Shown here piece after piece: positions 20,585 through 27,604 of a stretch of 64,000 nucleotides of DNA (positions are counted from its first letter, which is position 1; every line of letters starts with the position of its first letter). The notes beneath the pieces were generated by a model that searched no databases, had not been told where the DNA came from, and saw nothing but the letters and a program-made list of their open reading frames with translations. Both the position numbers and the translations under genes were made by a program. Origin of the DNA: Verrucomicrobium sp. GAS474 (lineage in GTDB: Bacteria; Verrucomicrobiota; Verrucomicrobiia; Methylacidiphilales; GAS474); the NCBI RefSeq assembly GCF_900105685.1, contig NZ_LT629781.1, forward strand, positions 1,426,001 through 1,490,000, in the 5' to 3' direction.

Positions 20585-21412
20585 CTACGGCCCGGCGGGG
20601 GGAGGCGCCGCCCCCTGTTCCAATTCCGTCCGCAGCGTGTGGACCGACAGCTGCCACGCCACGGCCTCGTCGAGGGCGCGGATGAAGGCAGGCGTGGCGA
20701 CGCCGAAGTTTTTCCAGCCCCGGGCGTAGGCGATGGTCTTTTTCGGTCCCTGGACGGCGGAGAGCCACGACGTCGTGTCGAAGTAGCCGTCGTCGGGGTG
20801 GAGCTGGGCGACGGCGAGGGCGCTTTGCCCCGTGCCGAGTTTCGCCGCCGCCTCCTTGATCGTGAAGGTCCCTTCGCCGCCGGGGGCGAGGAAGGGGATG
20901 CGGTCCCGCAGGTGATAGCCGTAGCGGCCCCGTTCCGGGACGTCGGTGACGATGAGCCCGGCGAGGCGGGGCGGGGGCGGCGGTACGGCCGCGCCGCCGA
21001 GGGCCGCCGCCGCGCCGAGGCCCCGGCCCAGCAGGAAGATCGGCGCGTTGCGGGCGACGAAGGCGGGGGGTGCCGCCTCGACGATCCGCTCCAGGTCGGC
21101 GGCAAAGTCGTCGGGCGCATAGTCGCCCCCTTTCACCGAGGCGTAGCGGACCGTCTCGATGCCGAGGACGTAATAGCCCATCTTGGCCAGATGGCCGCCG
21201 ACCCGGTCTTCCCACAACGTCCAATCGCCCTTCCCGGTGAAGAGGAGGATCACCGCCGGGGCGGGCGTCGTCCCGGGCGGCGGGAGGTCGTGGACGGTGA
21301 AGACGGCGTGGGCGAGCTGGACGGGGAGGGTGGTGCGGACGCCGTCGCTCTTCTGCCCGTGGAGGAACGCGGGGAGGAAAAGGAGCAGGAGGACGAGGAG
21401 GCGGTGCATCAT
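20585..21412 (-). CDS. Exported VirJ/AcvB-like alpha/beta hydrolase-fold protein
   Basis: About 275 residues. MMHRLLVLLLLFLPAFLHGQ is a signal peptide. The rest resembles the VirJ domain of AcvB/VirJ proteins: PAVILLFTGKGDWTLWE, YYVLGIETVRYASVK, DFAADLERIV and GRGWKNF-like blocks. VirJ proteins are periplasmic serine hydrolases; AcvB acts on aminoacyl-phosphatidylglycerol. At the nucleophile elbow this protein reads LLGRGLGAA, where the family has a G-x-S-x-G motif, so the Ser appears replaced by Gly and activity is doubtful. The start overlaps the nagA stop (ATGA), so the two are coupled. Confidence 0.65.
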   Translation of the reverse strand: MMHRLLVLLLLFLPAFLHGQKSDGVRTTLPVQLAHAVFTVHDLPPPGTTPAPAVILLFTGKGDWTLWEDRVGGHLAKMGYYVLGIETVRYASVKGGDYAPDDFAADLERIVEAAPPAFVARNAPIFLLGRGLGAAAALGGAAVPPPPPRLAGLIVTDVPERGRYGYHLRDRIPFLAPGGEGTFTIKEAAAKLGTGQSALAVAQLHPDDGYFDTTSWLSAVQGPKKTIAYARGWKNFGVATPAFIRALDEAVAWQLSVHTLRTELEQGAAPPPAGP

Positions 21413-22587
21413 GAATCCCGGAATGATTTTCCCTGCTGGCAGATGTCGTACTGGCCCATGCCGCCCTCGGCGTCGAAGCGGAAGAGGGCGAAGTCGGCAC
21501 GGTTTCCCACCTTCACGCGGGCGTCGTGGCCGATCCACTGGGCCGGGCGGAGGGAGAAGGCGTCCCAGCAATCGGCCCACGGCAGTCCGGAGAGGGTGGC
21601 GGCGGTGAAGACGCCGGAGAAGGGAAGGAGCGTGGAGCCCGCCAGCCGCCGGGAGCCGGGCAGGACGGCGCAGCCCCGTTCGTCGAGGGCGACGGTCTGG
21701 TAGCCGAGGGTGACGGTGGCGGGCTCGGCGGAGGGGGCGGGCGGGAGCATTCCCGCTCCGGCCATCGCGTCGGTCGTCAGGAGGAGGCGGGGGCCGAGCG
21801 CCCGTGCCAAGGCTCGGAAGGCGTGGCGGGGAAGGTGGGCGCCGTCGGGGATCAGCGAGGCGAAGAGGTTTTCCTCGGCCAGGGCGTGGAGAATCACATT
21901 GTCGAATTTGTCGACCTGCCTCGGCATCGCGTTGCCGAGGTGGGTCCAGCACGAGGCCCCCGCCGCCACGGCCTCGCGGAGGACGTCGCCCATCGCGAGG
22001 GAGTGGCCGATCGAGATGCGGACGCCCTCGGCGACGCGGGCGCGGATGAAGGGAAGGGAGAGCTCGGGGGCGATCTCCGGGGCGAGGGTGATGAGGCGGA
22101 TGCGGCCTCCGGCGGTCTTTTGCCAGCGGGCGAAGAGGGCCTCGTCGGCCGGGATCATCCGGGCCGGGTCGTGGGCGCCGCGCGTGCCGGGATCGGGGTT
22201 GAGGAAGGGACCTTCGAGGTGGATGCCGATGCAGTTGAAGGGCGTCTCGGAGATCCGGGCGGCGAGGAGGGCGAGGAGGGCGTCGGTCTCGTCGGCGGAA
22301 TGGGTGATGAGGGTGGCCAGGAAGGCGGTGCAGCCGTGGGCCAGGAGGACGCGGCAGGCTTGTTTCCACCTCTCGGGGGTCAGCCCCTCGGCCCGGTTGA
22401 AATCGACGCCGCCGAAGCCGTTGATCTGGAGATCGACGAGGCCGGGAGCGAGGAGGGGAGCCTCGGGCGCTTTCTCCTTCAGGGGCTCGATGGAGACATA
22501 CCGTCCCTCGGCAATCGCGAAAGAGAAAGCTTCCTCGGTCCGGTAATGACGGGCGACGAAGGTACCAGAGGTGTTAACAGCGGACAC
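21409..22587 (-). CDS. nagA: N-acetylglucosamine-6-phosphate deacetylase
   Basis: A 392-residue amidohydrolase of the NagA family. APGLVDLQINGFGGVDFN is the first NagA block, with the family's Q-x-N in place of H-x-H. Glu125 in GIHLEGPF, ISIGHS, THLGNAM and the catalytic Asp in TTDAMAG follow. The enzyme removes acetate from GlcNAc-6-phosphate, giving glucosamine-6-phosphate for amino-sugar catabolism or peptidoglycan recycling. A GTG start is used. No nagB or GlcNAc transporter lies next to it. It is co-transcribed with the VirJ-like gene downstream. Confidence 0.9.
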   Translation of the reverse strand: MSAVNTSGTFVARHYRTEEAFSFAIAEGRYVSIEPLKEKAPEAPLLAPGLVDLQINGFGGVDFNRAEGLTPERWKQACRVLLAHGCTAFLATLITHSADETDALLALLAARISETPFNCIGIHLEGPFLNPDPGTRGAHDPARMIPADEALFARWQKTAGGRIRLITLAPEIAPELSLPFIRARVAEGVRISIGHSLAMGDVLREAVAAGASCWTHLGNAMPRQVDKFDNVILHALAEENLFASLIPDGAHLPRHAFRALARALGPRLLLTTDAMAGAGMLPPAPSAEPATVTLGYQTVALDERGCAVLPGSRRLAGSTLLPFSGVFTAATLSGLPWADCWDAFSLRPAQWIGHDARVKVGNRADFALFRFDAEGGMGQYDICQQGKSFRDS

Positions 22588-22704
22588 GGCGCGATGATTG
22601 CAGTCGCCCCGCCGTTTTGGAAGAATTTAACCCTCCATTCCATTTTGGGGCGTGTGTTGTACGGAAATGGAATAATAATTGCTCTCCCTGTTGCCCTAAT
22701 CGCT

Positions 22705-23304
22705 ATGTCCGCCCCCACCCTCCGCTACGCCACGTCGCTCGTCCCCGCCACCACCCGCATCTATATGGAGATGGGCTCGGTCTTCGCGAAGCAGCTCGCC
22801 AACGGCTCGACCTTCGTCGTCCTCAGCTACCAGCCCGACGAGGGCCGCATCCGGGCGAAGACCTCGACGCTGAAGCCCGAGGGCCGGGGGCCGACCTACC
22901 AGCTGCGGACCACCCACGGCGTCTACGAGATGGGGGCGACCCAGCGCCTCCGCCTCCGCGACGGGCGGGCCGTCCCGATCGCCGAGGTCCAGCCCGGGGA
23001 GGAGATCCACTCGTGCGACATCCAGAACGCCGACGGCTTCATCTTCATCGACACCGGCAAGGGCCTCGCCGCCCTCCACGACCTGATCGAGTCGGACATG
23101 CAGGGGATCGCCGCCCAGCTCGGCATTCCCCAGCCTTCCTCCTACCAGCCGGGGATCGTCCAGAAAGTCGTCTCGGTCACCCCCGGCCCCGACGCCGACC
23201 TCTGCCTCCTCTCGGTCGACGACCCGACGACGAACGCCGACGGCCATTGCTTCATGCTCTGGCCCGACGGAACCTCCTTCGGATCAGGTATTTTCGTTTA
23301 CTGA
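22705..23304 (+). CDS. Small protein with Hint/intein-like fold signature (degenerate)
   Basis: A 199-residue cytoplasmic protein, not recognised with confidence. Residues about 65-105 (LRTTHGVYEMGATQRLRLRD, then a VPIAEVQPGEEI segment) resemble the Hint pattern T-x-x-H...DG...EL-x-PGD. The C-terminal VVSVTPGPDADLCLLSVDDP and a following N-A-D-G resemble the last Hint strands that normally end in HN. The expected His of block B is Leu here, and no C-terminal His-Asn or splice-site Cys/Ser is evident. It would then be a stand-alone, non-splicing Hint relative. It lies between nagA (divergent) and parB. Beyond the fold hint no function can be claimed. Confidence 0.5.
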   Translation: MSAPTLRYATSLVPATTRIYMEMGSVFAKQLANGSTFVVLSYQPDEGRIRAKTSTLKPEGRGPTYQLRTTHGVYEMGATQRLRLRDGRAVPIAEVQPGEEIHSCDIQNADGFIFIDTGKGLAALHDLIESDMQGIAAQLGIPQPSSYQPGIVQKVVSVTPGPDADLCLLSVDDPTTNADGHCFMLWPDGTSFGSGIFVY

Positions 23305-23376
23305 GCGCCGAATAAGGGAGGTGCGGCATCGCGGGGCTTGATCCCCCGGCCCTGGCCTGTAGTACGTACGCCCAGT

Positions 23377-24285
23377 ATGGCAGGAAAAGGACTCGGGCGC
23401 GGATTGAGCGCCCTCATCGGAGCAGGCGCCCAGGGACTCGCCTCCCCCCAACCTCAGTTCGAGAAGGGGGAGACCGTCCGGCGCATCCCGTTGGAGCAGA
23501 TCGTCCCCAGCCCCTTCCAGCCCCGGAAGAACTTCGCCCCGGAGCAGCTCGCCGAGCTCGTCGAGTCGGTGCGGGAAAAGGGGATCATCCAGCCCCTCGT
23601 CGTCCGCCTCGTCGGCGGGAAGTACGAGCTGATCGCCGGGGAACGCCGCTGGCGCGCCTCCCAGGCCGCCGGGCTGAAGGAAGCCCCCGTCATCGTCCGC
23701 GCGGCGAGCGACCGGGAAGTCCTCGAACTCGCCCTCATCGAGAACCTCCAACGGGCCGACCTCGACCCCGTCGAGGAGGCCGAGGCCTATGCCCTCCTCA
23801 TCAACCAATTCCGCCTCACCCAGGAGCAGGTCGCCCAGCGCGTCGGCAAGAGCCGCGCCAACGTGGCCAACGCCCTCCGCCTCCTCACCCTCTCCGAAGA
23901 CCTCCGCAGCTGGGTCTCCGGCGGCCGCCTCAGCGTCGGCCACGCCAAGGTCATCCTCGGCCTTCCCGACAAGGAGACGCAGGCGAAGGTCGCCGACCGC
24001 GTCCTGAAGGACAACCTCACCGTCCGGGCGACCGAGAAACTCGTCGAGTCGCTCCGCCCCCGCTCCGGTTCCGGAAGCGCGGCCAAGGGCTCCGGCGCGA
24101 AGGCCAAGGCCCCCGCGCCCGTCACCGAGGCCGCCTGGGCCGACCTCGAAAAACGGCTTCAGCGCGCCCTCGGCACCCGCGTCCGCCTGGCCGGGACGAA
24201 CCAGGCCGGGAAGGTCGTCATCGAGTACTTCTCGGCCGACGAGCTCGACCGGTTGTTGAAGGCCCTCGGCGTGACCGAATTGTAA
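23377..24285 (+). CDS. parB: Chromosome partitioning protein ParB
   Basis: About 302 residues. The N-terminus MAGKGLGRGLSALIG is typical of chromosomal ParB. The CTPase domain has IVPSPFQPRKNF, GIIQPLVVR and the GERRWRAS box. The helix-turn-helix region contains LTQEQVAQRVGKSRANVANA, followed by LSVGHAKVILGL and a C-terminal dimerisation segment ending LLKALGVTEL. It loads at parS and spreads as a CTP-dependent clamp to position the origin. parA, usually directly upstream, is not adjacent here. A -10-like TAGTAC (23360-23365) lies 11 bases before the ATG with TTGATC 16 bases further upstream. Confidence 0.93.
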   Translation: MAGKGLGRGLSALIGAGAQGLASPQPQFEKGETVRRIPLEQIVPSPFQPRKNFAPEQLAELVESVREKGIIQPLVVRLVGGKYELIAGERRWRASQAAGLKEAPVIVRAASDREVLELALIENLQRADLDPVEEAEAYALLINQFRLTQEQVAQRVGKSRANVANALRLLTLSEDLRSWVSGGRLSVGHAKVILGLPDKETQAKVADRVLKDNLTVRATEKLVESLRPRSGSGSAAKGSGAKAKAPAPVTEAAWADLEKRLQRALGTRVRLAGTNQAGKVVIEYFSADELDRLLKALGVTEL

Positions 24286-24312
24286 AATCGCCGAGCCGGG
24301 TTAGATTGCCCT

Positions 24313-25089
24313 ATGGAATCCCTACCCGATCCCTCCGTCATCCCGGTCGCCGTCCCCGCGGCGGCCCCGGGGGCGGTCGTGCCGCGCCTCTCCCGGATCG
24401 CCGTCGCCGCCGGGGTCGTCTCGGCCCTCGTCCTCGGGCTCTTCGCCTGCGTCTTCGGCCTCGGGACGCTCGCCGTCGGCGGCGTCCCCCTCTTCGGCAT
24501 CCTCGCCCTCCTCGTCTGGGTTCCGGCGGCGGCCCTCGTCTTCCTCGTCCTCTCGGTCCTCTGCCTCGGCCTCAGCGCGGCGGCGGCGGCCCACGTCCGG
24601 GAACGGGCCTACCTCTACGGCCTGCCGTGGACCGTCTTCGGCCGCGTCGCGGGCGGCGTCGGCGTCGCCGTCTCCCTCGTCATCCTCATCGGGACCGTCA
24701 CCCTCCCCTCGTTCCTGATCCAGCAGGAGTCGATCGCGTGGCGGCAGACCGCCAACCGGGGCATCGCCAGCTTCGAGGCGACCTCGGCGAAGCTCGGCGA
24801 CATCGACGCCTCCCTCCAGAAAGGGCTCACCGCCCTCCAGGCGATGGCCCCCGACGCCTCCGCCCTCGACCGGGCGCGGCTCGCCGGCCTCTTCGCCGAG
24901 CAGACCGCCCGCCTCCAGGCCATCACCGAATCGCTGATCGTCCAATCCCGCTCCTGGCAGACCGCCCTCCAGATGACCCTCCGCAACAACGGCGCGAACG
25001 CCGCCGACGCGGCGAAGTGGATGGGGACGTGGCTCCAGGGATTGTGGGGGAAACCGGTGCCCCCTCCCTCGCCTTCCCCAACACCCTAG
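24313..25089 (+). CDS. Membrane protein of unknown function with coiled-coil tail
   Basis: A 258-residue protein with about three long hydrophobic segments between residues 25 and 140 (for example GVVSALVLGLFACVFGLGTL). A polar helical region follows, rich in Ala, Gln and Leu (QTANRGIASFEATSAKLGDI), that could form a coiled coil, and a Pro/Ser tail ends it. No known family is recognised. TAGATT stands five bases before the ATG. It follows parB by 27 bases and precedes another membrane protein by 14, so the three may be co-transcribed. Confidence 0.6.
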   Translation: MESLPDPSVIPVAVPAAAPGAVVPRLSRIAVAAGVVSALVLGLFACVFGLGTLAVGGVPLFGILALLVWVPAAALVFLVLSVLCLGLSAAAAAHVRERAYLYGLPWTVFGRVAGGVGVAVSLVILIGTVTLPSFLIQQESIAWRQTANRGIASFEATSAKLGDIDASLQKGLTALQAMAPDASALDRARLAGLFAEQTARLQAITESLIVQSRSWQTALQMTLRNNGANAADAAKWMGTWLQGLWGKPVPPPSPSPTP

Positions 25090-25103
25090 AAAACCCGAAC
25101 CCC

Positions 25104-25613
25104 ATGACTTCCCTTCCCACCCCTTACCCGGTCCTGATCGGCCGCTTCCGCCTCGTCCTCGGCCTCTTCATCGTCGCCTTGGTCCTGAGCGGGCTGACGG
25201 CCTTCCCGTTGCTCACCGAATTGCGGCTCCTGGAGCGGATGACCCATTCCCATCTCGGCGGCAACGGCGCGGGGGCGTTCGTCGCCTCGTGGATCAACCT
25301 CGTCTACCACGGCCTCGACGAGACCTACCGCTTCTATCCGTGGATCGCCTACGGGACCGATTGGCTCGCCTTCGCCCACATCGTCATCGCCCTCTTCTTC
25401 GTCGGACCGTGGCTCGATCCCCGTTCGGGCCGGTCGACGCTCCTGGCCGGGATCGCCGCCTGCGCCCTCGTCCTCCCGCTCGCCTTCATCTGCGGTCCGG
25501 TCCGGGGGATCCCCTTCTACTGGAGGCTGATCGATTGCTCCTTCGGCGTCATCGGCGTCGTGCCGCTGTTGTATTGCCTGGCGTTGCAGAAGCGGATCGT
25601 GGGGCGGAAGTAG
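25104..25613 (+). CDS. Small integral membrane protein of unknown function
   Basis: A 169-residue protein with four predicted membrane helices, near residues 15-35, 90-105, 120-135 and 145-162. Conserved-looking polar patches between them are MTHSHLGG, YHGLDETYRFYPWIAYGTDW and CGPVRGIPFYWRLIDCSFG. I do not assign a family; proteins with this arrangement occur as conserved hypotheticals. Cytoplasmic tail KRIVGRK fits the positive-inside rule. It is 14 bases downstream of the preceding membrane protein gene and probably shares its transcript. Confidence 0.6.
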   Translation: MTSLPTPYPVLIGRFRLVLGLFIVALVLSGLTAFPLLTELRLLERMTHSHLGGNGAGAFVASWINLVYHGLDETYRFYPWIAYGTDWLAFAHIVIALFFVGPWLDPRSGRSTLLAGIAACALVLPLAFICGPVRGIPFYWRLIDCSFGVIGVVPLLYCLALQKRIVGRK

Positions 25614-25702
25614 CCGGCTTCGGTTTCACACTCTCCCCCCCATGCTACTGTAAGGATAAAGATCGCCTCGGCTTTTCGCTCCGACCCGATCTAGACTTCG
25701 GG

Positions 25703-26725
25703 ATGTCCCTTCCCCGTCTGCTCGGTTTCGGCCTCCTTCTTTTCCTCCCCCTCATCCCGCTCCGCTCCGAGGAGTCGGCCCCGGCCCCGCTGCGGGTCCT
25801 CGCCGTCGGGAACAGCTTTTCCCAGAATGTCTTCGCCTACCTTCCCCAGTTCGCCAAGGCGGGCGGGAAGTCGGTCTCCCTCCTGATCGCCTACAAGGGC
25901 GGCTGCTCCCTGAAGGAACACGCCGACGCCTATGCCGCCGCCGAGAACGATCCGGCCTCGCCCGCGGCCTGCATCTATTCGGGAACGCAGTGGTTCGAGG
26001 AAGGGCATCCTGCGGCGGCGGGGACGAAGAGCTTCAACCTGATCGACGCGCTGAAGAAGGAAAAGTGGGACATCGTCACGATCCAGCAGTACAGCGCCCT
26101 CAGCTACAAGCCCGAGACTTACGAGCCCTACGCCGGGCAGGTGGTCGCGGCGATCCGCAAGTACGCGCCGCAGGCCGAGATCGTGATCCACGAGACCTGG
26201 GCCTATCGCGACGACGATCCGCTCTTCAGGAAGGGCGACTTCACCCCCGCGCTGATGCAGGAGCAGTTGAAGGCCGCCTACGCGAAGCTCGCCGCCGCCT
26301 ATCACTTCCGCACGGTCCCCGTCGGCGACGCCTTCGCCGCCGCCCGCGTGCTGCCCCGCTGGACCTTCGCGCCCGATGCCGCCTTCGATTTCGCCCATCC
26401 CGCCGAGGGGGCGTTGCCGCAGGAAAAAGCAGGGCTCCACAACGGCTACCGGGGCGCGAAGGACCCGAAGACCGGCGTTTACGCCGTCCATCTCGACGGC
26501 CATCACGCGAACAAGGACGGGGAATACCTCGGCGCGGCGGTCTTCTACGAGGCCCTCTTCGGCGGGAACGTCGAGGAGGTCGCCTTCGTCCCCCCGAATG
26601 GCAGCCTCACGCCCGAGGACGCCGCCACGCTCCGCCACATCGCCCACCAGGCGGTCCGGGCGCAGAAGGCCGCCGAGGCCGCGATCGTCCCCGCTACCGC
26701 AGCTTCCGCCCCCTCCACGCAATAA
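25703..26725 (+). CDS. Exported DUF4886 protein (SGNH hydrolase-like)
   Basis: About 340 residues. MSLPRLLGFGLLLFLPLIPL is a signal peptide. VLAVGNSFSQNVFAYLP carries the nucleophile block (Ser in GNSFS) of DUF4886, an SGNH-like family. VTIQQYSALSYKPETYEP and VIHETWAYRDD follow, and DGHHANKDGEYLGAAVFYEAL supplies the C-terminal Asp-x-x-His dyad. It should be a periplasmic esterase-type hydrolase, possibly deacetylating polysaccharides; substrate unknown. TAGACT lies five bases before the ATG. Its 3' end overlaps the convergent glycosyltransferase gene by 32 bases. Confidence 0.8.
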   Translation: MSLPRLLGFGLLLFLPLIPLRSEESAPAPLRVLAVGNSFSQNVFAYLPQFAKAGGKSVSLLIAYKGGCSLKEHADAYAAAENDPASPAACIYSGTQWFEEGHPAAAGTKSFNLIDALKKEKWDIVTIQQYSALSYKPETYEPYAGQVVAAIRKYAPQAEIVIHETWAYRDDDPLFRKGDFTPALMQEQLKAAYAKLAAAYHFRTVPVGDAFAAARVLPRWTFAPDAAFDFAHPAEGALPQEKAGLHNGYRGAKDPKTGVYAVHLDGHHANKDGEYLGAAVFYEALFGGNVEEVAFVPPNGSLTPEDAATLRHIAHQAVRAQKAAEAAIVPATAASAPSTQ

Positions 26726-27575
26726 GGCGCTTCTGGAGGGAGCGGTTCCACCGCTTCTTCCGCAGCACGGTGCGGCGGTGCTTCGGGTCCCCGGAGAGGG
26801 CCGCCGCGTCGGCGAGGAGGGCGGCGAAGCGGTCCTCGTCGCCCGCGATCGCGGCGAGGTCGGCACGGCTCATCGCCGAGAGGAGGGCCGAGACCTCGGT
26901 GTTCTGGTTCCAGTAGTGGTGGAAGCCCATCGCGTCGGCCTCGACGCCGTATTTTTGCTCCCCGATCCAGGCGAGGGCGAATTGCTCCGTCCACTCCGGC
27001 TGCTCGTGGAAGTTCACGCAGAGCCAGTCGGTGAGGCGCTGCGCCTCGACGAGGAGGCGGGCCGTCTCCCGCGTCGCGCGGAAGCCGATGAGGCCCGAGT
27101 TGAACATCTTGAACCCCGTCGTCATCCCCGGCCATTCCGAGGCGGTGACGCGCGGGGCCTCGCGGAGGAGGAAGCGGTTGAAGGCCGGATAGAAATCGTC
27201 GCCGACGAGGCCGTCGAGGTTGTGCATCACCCACGGGCGCGCGCCGAGGTCGGGGGCGACGCCGCCGGGGAGGCCCTTGAAATAGGTGTCGGTGTCGGTG
27301 TAGATCACCGGGCTCCCTTCCTCCGCGGAGAGGGCGTGGCGGAGGAGGACCGCGATCTTCACCCGGTGCCGGTAGCCGACCGGGGCGCACCCCGCCGCGA
27401 CGTCGATCGGCGAGAGCGGGTGGACGCGGACCCCCTCGGAGAGCCCGGAGAACGAGGCGGGCGCGTCGGTGTAGACGTCGATCCGCGCCGCAGGGAGGCG
27501 GGCGAGGATCGAGAGGACGGAGAGGACGCCCGGCTTGGAAAAGCGTTCGCCGCCGTAACAGTAGGTGAGGAACAT
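26694..27575 (-). CDS. Putative glycosyltransferase with DxD motif
   Basis: About 293 residues from ATG 27575. FLTYCYGGERF opens a GT-A-like nucleotide-sugar fold, and VIYTDTDTYFKGLPGG holds a D-x-D metal/nucleotide site near residue 95. FNSGLIGFR and a C-terminal FHHYWNQNTE segment resemble galactosyl/glucosyltransferases of the GT8/GT-A type. The C-terminal 40 residues are basic, suggesting membrane or polysaccharide association. It does not sit in a visible polysaccharide cluster. A related but distinct enzyme with a DAD motif is at 40220-41323. CATAAA nine bases before the ATG may be its -10. Confidence 0.65.
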   Translation of the reverse strand: MFLTYCYGGERFSKPGVLSVLSILARLPAARIDVYTDAPASFSGLSEGVRVHPLSPIDVAAGCAPVGYRHRVKIAVLLRHALSAEEGSPVIYTDTDTYFKGLPGGVAPDLGARPWVMHNLDGLVGDDFYPAFNRFLLREAPRVTASEWPGMTTGFKMFNSGLIGFRATRETARLLVEAQRLTDWLCVNFHEQPEWTEQFALAWIGEQKYGVEADAMGFHHYWNQNTEVSALLSAMSRADLAAIAGDEDRFAALLADAAALSGDPKHRRTVLRKKRWNRSLQKRLIAWRGRKLR

Positions 27576-27604
27576 GACGCCCGATTTATGCCCGTCCCGC
27601 CGGA

